Shown: in pieces, positions 58,945 through 64,000 of the stretch
Layout: each line of letters opens with the position of its first letter
Numbering within the stretch: the first letter of the stretch is position 1
Assembly: GCF_015353075.1 (NCBI RefSeq)
Contig: NZ_CP064187.1
Coordinates: 3,906,001 to 3,970,000, forward strand
Reading direction: 5' to 3'
DNA from: Rhizobium sp. 007
Lineage (GTDB): Bacteria; Pseudomonadota; Alphaproteobacteria; Rhizobiales; Rhizobiaceae
DNA: 64,000 nt
Notes under the pieces: model-generated
The model's input: the letters and a program-made list of their open reading frames with translations, nothing else
The model's database searches: none
Told to the model about the DNA's origin: nothing
Program-made: the position numbers and the translations under genes

Positions 58945-59520
58945 CTATTTCGGAGCGCGTTTGGCGAGAATTCGCTGCAGCGTGCGGCGGTGCATGTTGA
59001 GCCGCCGCGCTGTTTCGGAGACGTTGCGCTCGCACATTTCGTAGACACGCTGGATATGTTCCCAACGAACCCGGTCGGCCGACATCGGGTTTTCGGGAAG
59101 TTCCGCCTTTTCGCCCGGCCGCTGAGTCAAGGCTGCGAACACGTCGTCCGCATCGGCAGGCTTCGCGAGATAGTCGACAGCTCCGAGCTTCACGGCCGTC
59201 ACCGCCGTTGCGATATTGCCGTAGCCCGTCAGCACGATGATCCGCGTATCGTCCCGGCGCTGGCGGATCGCCTCGATGACGTCGAGGCCGTTACCATCGC
59301 CGAGCCGTAGGTCGACCACCGCATATTTCGGCGGATGGCTCTTCGACTTCGCAACTCCTTCCGCAACCGATTCGGCCATTTCGACCTGGAAGCCGCGTGT
59401 CTCCATCGCGCGTGCCAGGCGTCGCAGGAAGGGACCATCATCGTCGACGATCAAGAGGCTCGCGTCGGGGCCGATGTCGTGTTCGCCGGCGGTAAGGGTT
59501 TCGTGGCTTTGTTCGGTCAT
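58945..59520 (-). CDS. actR: Redox/acid response regulator ActR (RegA/PrrA type)
   Basis: A 191-residue NtrC-less, Fis-type regulator: receiver with phospho-Asp in YAVVDLRLGDGNGLDV and KLGAVDYLAKPADADD, plus a C-terminal HTH (ERNVSETARRLNMHRRTLQR) that is nearly invariant in the RegA/ActR family. ATG 59520 (MTEQSHETL); longer starts are rejected because the ActS-ActR gap intervenes. Controls CO2 fixation, N2 fixation, respiration or acid tolerance genes depending on the organism. Confidence 0.95.
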   Translation of the reverse strand: MTEQSHETLTAGEHDIGPDASLLIVDDDGPFLRRLARAMETRGFQVEMAESVAEGVAKSKSHPPKYAVVDLRLGDGNGLDVIEAIRQRRDDTRIIVLTGYGNIATAVTAVKLGAVDYLAKPADADDVFAALTQRPGEKAELPENPMSADRVRWEHIQRVYEMCERNVSETARRLNMHRRTLQRILAKRAPK

Positions 59521-59593
59521 GGTCTTCGATCCTGGCGGTTTGCAACCCGCCCTATATTTGCCAACTGCACATATCTTCATTATGCCGATAAAG

Positions 59594-60904
59594 TCATTTT
59601 GTCGAATTTGCATCGATGAGCATGCGCGGCCATTCGACACGGATACGCGCTCCTTCACTTTCCGGATCGCGGTTCTCGAAAACCAGCGTCGCACCGGAAC
59701 GTTCAAGCAGCGTCTTGGCGATGAAAAGTCCAAGCCCCAGCCCGCCTGCAGTATCCTCCTTCTGCCTTTTGGTGACGTAAGGCTCTCCGATACGGGTGAG
59801 AATATCCGGTGCGTAGCCGTTGCCGTCGTCCTCGATGACGATCAGCACCTTGTTGTGGTCATGTTCGACCGTGACCGTTACCTTCTCGCGAGCATAATCG
59901 ACGGCATTTTCGATGAGATTGCCAAGCCCATAGATGATCCCGGCATTGCGCTCCGTCACCGGTTCACCCTTGCGCGGGCTTTTCTCGATCAGCTCGACTT
60001 CGATCGGAAATTCGCGATAGGGGGCAATGATCTCCTCGATCATCGAAGACAGCGGCAGCCGCCGCATATGCGCATCGCCCTCTGCCGAAAGGCTCGTCAG
60101 TCGCTTCAAGATATCTCGGCAACGTTCGCTCTGGCTGCGCAGCAGTTGCACGTCTTCGCGGAACCGGTCGTCGTCCTTCAGTTCGCGCTCCATCTCCTTT
60201 GCGACGACGCTGATCGTCGCAAGCGGCGTTCCGAGCTCATGTGCCGCCGCCGCGGCCAGGCCGTCGAGTTGCGAGAGGTGCTTTTCCCTCTGCAGCACGA
60301 GTTCGGTCGCGGCCAGTGCATCCGCCAGCTGGCTCGCTTCCATCGAAACGCGATAGGCATAAAAAGCTGCAAAGACCATGGTCGACGCAATCGAGCACCA
60401 GACACCGAACTGCATGACGTTGTGCACATCGATCTCCGCACCATTGAACCATGGAAGCGGGAAGGGCGAGAAGGCGAGGATCGTGATGCAGACCATTGCA
60501 AAGACGATGAGTGCAACGCTGTAGCGGATCGGCTGGGAGGCAAAGGAAATGATGACCGGCACGCAGACGAGCGCCGCAAATGGGTTCGCCAGGCCGCCGG
60601 TGATAAACAGCAGCGCGCAGAGCTGCAACAGATCCAGCCCAAGCAGCGCGAAGGCAGCCGGCGGTTCCAGGCGATGTGTCGGCGGATAGCGGATCGTCAG
60701 AAAGAAATTGACCCAGGCAAGCGCTGCAATCAGCAAGCTGCTGGCGAGCAGCGGCAACGGGAATTTCAGCCAGAAGGCAACGATGAAAACCGTCGCCGCC
60801 TGTCCGCCGACCGCGAGCCAGCGCAAACGTACGAGCGTCTGCAGGCGCAGCCTGCGGCTGCTATGCCGGTCGTTCTGCGGTTTGTTGTTGACGTCATCGG
60901 CCAT
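59594..60904 (-). CDS. actS: Redox sensor histidine kinase ActS (RegB/PrrB type)
   Basis: A 436-residue membrane kinase with about six N-terminal transmembrane segments, including the quinone-sensing motif GGLANPFAAL. The DHp H-box is AAAHELGTPLATI; the redox-active Cys conserved in RegB appears in SQSERCRDILK. HATPase motifs are NLIENAVDYAR and GGLGLGLFIAKTLLER. Senses the quinone pool and phosphorylates ActR; 73-nt gap to actR. Confidence 0.95.
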   Translation of the reverse strand: MADDVNNKPQNDRHSSRRLRLQTLVRLRWLAVGGQAATVFIVAFWLKFPLPLLASSLLIAALAWVNFFLTIRYPPTHRLEPPAAFALLGLDLLQLCALLFITGGLANPFAALVCVPVIISFASQPIRYSVALIVFAMVCITILAFSPFPLPWFNGAEIDVHNVMQFGVWCSIASTMVFAAFYAYRVSMEASQLADALAATELVLQREKHLSQLDGLAAAAAHELGTPLATISVVAKEMERELKDDDRFREDVQLLRSQSERCRDILKRLTSLSAEGDAHMRRLPLSSMIEEIIAPYREFPIEVELIEKSPRKGEPVTERNAGIIYGLGNLIENAVDYAREKVTVTVEHDHNKVLIVIEDDGNGYAPDILTRIGEPYVTKRQKEDTAGGLGLGLFIAKTLLERSGATLVFENRDPESEGARIRVEWPRMLIDANSTK

Positions 60905-60924
60905 GCTCGGCTCCTCGCCCAGGC

Positions 60925-63381
60925 TTATGTACCACGCGGCTTGGCGCGTGTCGTCGGCAAGGCTTCCTCTGGCCGCTCCGGCCAGGAATGCCGCGGATAT
61001 CGGCCTCGCATTTCGGCACGTACGTCCTTCCAGGAACCTGCCCAGAACCCTGGGAGGTCGCGCGTCGTCTGGATCGGCCGGTGCGCGGGCGAGGTCAGTT
61101 CGAGAAGAAGCGGCAGCCGTCCGCCGCCGATCGCCGGATGCTGCTTCAATCCGAAAAGCTCCTGTACCCGGATCGTCAGCAGCGGCTCCTCGCCGTCATA
61201 CTGGATCGGATGCCGCTGGCCCGTTGGCGCTTCGAAATGCGTCGGTGCAAGCCGGCTGAGGTCACGTTGCAGTTCGCGCGACACAAGCGCCATCAGCCCG
61301 CTGGTGAGCGATCCGGCGGAAATATCCGAAAGCCCGCGCGCATCGCTCTGGTAGGGCGTGAACCAGTCGTCCAGCCGTTCCAATAACGCAGCGTCGCTGA
61401 CATCCGGCCATGGCGCGCCGATCGTTCGATGCAGAAAGCCGATCCGTTCGCGCAGCTGGATAGCTTCCTTGGAAAAGGGCAGGGCGTTGAGTCCCAATTG
61501 CCGTATGCCATCCGCTAGTGCTGCGGCAACAGGCTCGCCGTCTGGCCGGGGCAACGGCGTTTCGTCAAAGACGATCGCCCCGAGCCTTGTCGCGCGCCGG
61601 GCGCGGACCTGCCTGCTCGGCAGGTCGAAATAGGTCTGCTCGCCGATCTTGATCACACCTGGCAGCTGGGTTTCGACATCGCCGCGCGAAATCTCCGCCG
61701 CAGCCAGGATGCGTGCCTGCGTCGCGCGTCCGGTCAGATCGGCGATCACCATCATCTGGCTGCCCGCCAGACGTTCCGTCTCCGACAATTCGGCGCCACG
61801 GCCGTTTGCCATCACGTACCGTCCCCGCCCGCCGCGCTGCAGGGCAATCCGATCGGGAAAGGCATGCAGCAGGAGCTGTCCGGCAAGCGGTGGCGCGCTT
61901 GAGGAAATCTTGTCGAGCCCGCGCGCCAGCCGTCCGGCAAGGCGTCGCGAAGCATCCGCCCTTTCGCCCTTCTCCACCTTGAAGCGCCGCAAACGGTCCT
62001 CGATGTCGATGCTCGTGCCGCCGAGGCCCTGTTCCGTTAGAAGAACGGCAAGCATTGCAGCTTCTTTTGCGTGACCGCTTTCCCCGGCCGAAACCACCAT
62101 GGCTGCCAGCCGCGGCGGCAGGGCAAGATCGCGCATCGTCCGTCCGCGCGCAGTCAAAGTTCCATCCTTGTCTAGGGCTCCGAGTTCCTGCAGCAGCGCG
62201 CGCGCCTCCTTCAGCGTCGTCGCTGGGGGCTGGTCGACGAAGGCAAGCGATGCCGGATCCTGAACGCCCCAATGCGCCAGATCGAGCACGAGACCGGAAA
62301 GATCGCTCGACAGGATCTGCGGCGGTGTGAAAGCAGGCAGCGCGGCCGTCTGCCCCGGGTGCCAGAGGCGGATCGCGATACCGGGTTCCGTTCTGCCTGC
62401 GCGCCCGGCGCGCTGGTCGGCCGAAGCCCGCGACACCCTCACCGTCTCCAGCCGTGTGATACCTGTCGAAGCCTCGAACACCGGCAGCCGCTGCAGCCCG
62501 CTGTCGATTACGATGCGCACGCCGTCGATGGTGATCGACGTCTCGGCGATCGAGGTCGCAAGCACGATCTTGCGCGTGCCCTTCGCCGCCGGACGGATTG
62601 CTGCATCCTGCTCTTTCTGGCCGAGATTGCCGTAGAGAGGGGCGATCAGCGTGTTCGACCCCAACCGCCCTTCGAGTCTTTCCGCCGTTCGGGTGATCTC
62701 TGCCTGCCCAGGCAGGAAAGCGAGGATCGATCCCGTCTCACCCGCATGGGCCTCGATGATTGCCCGTATAGCGGCATCCTCTATACGCTCGCCGCTCGGG
62801 CGATCCCGATAGCGGACGTCGATCGGAAAGCTCCGGCCCCTGCTTTCGATCACCGGCGGATGGTCGAGGAGTGCTGCGACACGCTCGACGTCGAGCGTTG
62901 CCGACATCACCAGAAGCCGCAGATCATTACGGAGCGCCGTGCGCACGTCGAGCGCCAATGCCAGTCCGAAATCCGCATCGAGCGAACGCTCGTGAAATTC
63001 GTCGAAAATGACTGAAGAAACCCCCGAAAGTTCCGGATCGTCGAGGATCATGCGCGCAAAGACGCCTTCGGTGACCACTTCGATCCGCGTCTTGCCGGAA
63101 ATGCGGTTGTCGAGGCGCATGCGGTAGCCGACTGTTTCGCCCACCTGTTCGCCGAGCAGAAAGGCCATGCGGCTCGCCGCGGCCCGCGCTGCCAGCCGCC
63201 GTGGCTCCAGCAGAATGATCCTGCCGTCGTTGCGCCATGGTTGATCCAGCAGATAAAGCGGCACAAGCGTGGTCTTCCCGGCGCCGGGTGGCGCGGAAAG
63301 AACGGCTCGTCCGCTTTCGGCAAGTGCGGTTCCGATCTCGGGCAGAACGTGAGAAACCGGAAGTTCCGGCAGAACGGGCAT
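60925..63381 (-). CDS. hrpB: ATP-dependent helicase HrpB
   Basis: An 818-residue DEAH-box (DExH) helicase. Walker A is SAPPGAGKTTLVPLYLL, motif II DEFHERSLDAD, motif III MSATLD, motif VI QRAGRAGRTEPG; a HrpB-specific C-terminal domain follows. Normal length. It remodels RNA, but the bacterial target is unclear. Starts 5 nt from the ornithine cyclodeaminase-family stop and ends 20 nt from actS. Confidence 0.95.
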   Translation of the reverse strand: MPVLPELPVSHVLPEIGTALAESGRAVLSAPPGAGKTTLVPLYLLDQPWRNDGRIILLEPRRLAARAAASRMAFLLGEQVGETVGYRMRLDNRISGKTRIEVVTEGVFARMILDDPELSGVSSVIFDEFHERSLDADFGLALALDVRTALRNDLRLLVMSATLDVERVAALLDHPPVIESRGRSFPIDVRYRDRPSGERIEDAAIRAIIEAHAGETGSILAFLPGQAEITRTAERLEGRLGSNTLIAPLYGNLGQKEQDAAIRPAAKGTRKIVLATSIAETSITIDGVRIVIDSGLQRLPVFEASTGITRLETVRVSRASADQRAGRAGRTEPGIAIRLWHPGQTAALPAFTPPQILSSDLSGLVLDLAHWGVQDPASLAFVDQPPATTLKEARALLQELGALDKDGTLTARGRTMRDLALPPRLAAMVVSAGESGHAKEAAMLAVLLTEQGLGGTSIDIEDRLRRFKVEKGERADASRRLAGRLARGLDKISSSAPPLAGQLLLHAFPDRIALQRGGRGRYVMANGRGAELSETERLAGSQMMVIADLTGRATQARILAAAEISRGDVETQLPGVIKIGEQTYFDLPSRQVRARRATRLGAIVFDETPLPRPDGEPVAAALADGIRQLGLNALPFSKEAIQLRERIGFLHRTIGAPWPDVSDAALLERLDDWFTPYQSDARGLSDISAGSLTSGLMALVSRELQRDLSRLAPTHFEAPTGQRHPIQYDGEEPLLTIRVQELFGLKQHPAIGGGRLPLLLELTSPAHRPIQTTRDLPGFWAGSWKDVRAEMRGRYPRHSWPERPEEALPTTRAKPRGT

Positions 63382-63386
63382 TGCGC

Positions 63387-64000
63387 TTATTTCCCGCCGG
63401 TGACGGTTTCATAGGCGAGAATCGCTCCGGCGAGATCCTCGAGCGCAGCGCCCACCGATTTGAAAAGCGTGATCTCGCCTGCCGCGCTGCGGCCGCCTCG
63501 TGTTCCGCGAACGAGTTCGGCAAGTTCTGCCTTGATCGCACCCTCGTTGAGCACGCCGCTTTCGAGCGGCTGAACGATATCACCCGCTTCCTTCATCGCA
63601 CCGGCTCGCGTATCGACGAAAACGGACGCACGGCGGATCGCCTCGTCGTCGGTCTCGCGCATGCTAGGCTTGAAGCCGCCGACGAGATCGAGATGGGCGC
63701 CGGGTTTCAGCCATGCGCCGCAAATGAGCGGCTCGCTTGAGAGCGTGCCGCAGGAGACGATGTCGGCGGTTCGCGCCGCCGCTTCGATATCGACGACTGC
63801 CTCAGCGGCCAGCCCAAGCTCTCGGGCTTCGGCCGCTACCTTTTCTGCGCCTGCACGATTGCGCCCCCAGATATGGATGCGCTTGATCGGCCGGATGGCC
63901 GTATGCGCCTGCAGCAGGTTGAGCGAGAGGCGGCCGGTTCCGCAGACAAGCAGCTCGGCCGCACCCGGCCGCGCCAGATAGCGTGCCGCCAATGCCGAGG
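63387..64000 (-). CDS. Ornithine cyclodeaminase / mu-crystallin family protein, N-terminus outside window
   Basis: 204 codons of the C-terminal part, running off the right edge. The Rossmann region ELLVCGTGRLSLNLLQAHTA and the HIWGRNRAGAEKVAAEARE pattern, then DLVGGFKPSMRETDDEAIRRASVFVDT, are typical of this NAD(P)-binding family. Members include ornithine cyclodeaminase, delta1-piperideine/pyrroline-2-carboxylate reductases and alanine dehydrogenase; the substrate residues lie outside the window. Upstream of and probably cotranscribed with hrpB. Confidence 0.85.
   Translation of the reverse strand, partial: SALAARYLARPGAAELLVCGTGRLSLNLLQAHTAIRPIKRIHIWGRNRAGAEKVAAEARELGLAAEAVVDIEAAARTADIVSCGTLSSEPLICGAWLKPGAHLDLVGGFKPSMRETDDEAIRRASVFVDTRAGAMKEAGDIVQPLESGVLNEGAIKAELAELVRGTRGGRSAAGEITLFKSVGAALEDLAGAILAYETVTGGK

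Overview
The window looks like chromosomal DNA of a Rhizobiaceae alphaproteobacterium (Rhizobium/Agrobacterium-like). The gene order hemJ-hemE | ppsR-maf-aroE-coaE-dnaQ, the ChvG/ChvI system next to a truncated HprK and pckA, the ActS/ActR pair and a fused TsaE-AmgK protein all point there. Almost all of it is dense core genome. No rRNA, tRNA, CRISPR array or transposase gene was seen.

Positions 1-5,510: hemJ (partial) and hemE read leftward. A 402-bp intergenic region with four copies of the DnaA-box core follows and is very probably the chromosomal replication origin (oriC). ppsR, maf, aroE, coaE and dnaQ then read rightward, the last four with overlapping or near-overlapping ends. A near-perfect parS (ParB site) lies in the maf/aroE overlap. 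A second, weaker parS-like site lies just after pckA at 44.3 kb.

Positions 5,511-21,860: secB and fxsA (leftward), then timA-mltA-smr-xre, gyrB, a nitroreductase, a fumarylacetoacetase-family enzyme, phaZ, a DUF2852 protein, a YgjP-type metalloprotease, and trpFBA-accD-folC.

Positions 21,861-24,690: the one clearly accessory segment. A DHA2-family efflux pump and a divergent TetR repressor sit between full-length folC and a decayed, 5'-truncated second copy of the folC 3' end that keeps the original folC/trxA terminator. This is the structure expected from single-crossover integration followed by decay.

Positions 24,700-42,363 (leftward): trxA, addAB, a MurU-like nucleotidyltransferase, a TsaE-AmgK fusion, a DivL-like pseudo-histidine kinase, ahcY (with a 20-bp palindrome upstream), then HPr, EIIA, HprK, ChvG and ChvI.

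Positions 42,364-64,000: pckA, arfB, alkB, the leftward his cluster (hisB-DUF2628-hisHAFE-coaA), hslV-GNAT-hslU, a DUF1402 protein with lysozyme-fold-like motifs, a cytochrome P450, glcB, an L,D-transpeptidase lipoprotein, mmcB, actR/actS, hrpB, and the 3' part of an ornithine cyclodeaminase-family gene.

Most of the window is housekeeping: replication and repair, tryptophan and histidine synthesis, carbon storage and gluconeogenesis (phaZ, pckA, glcB), cell-envelope turnover, and signalling that links PTS-Ntr, ChvGI and redox control. All calls come from reading the sequence and recognising families; no database search was run.
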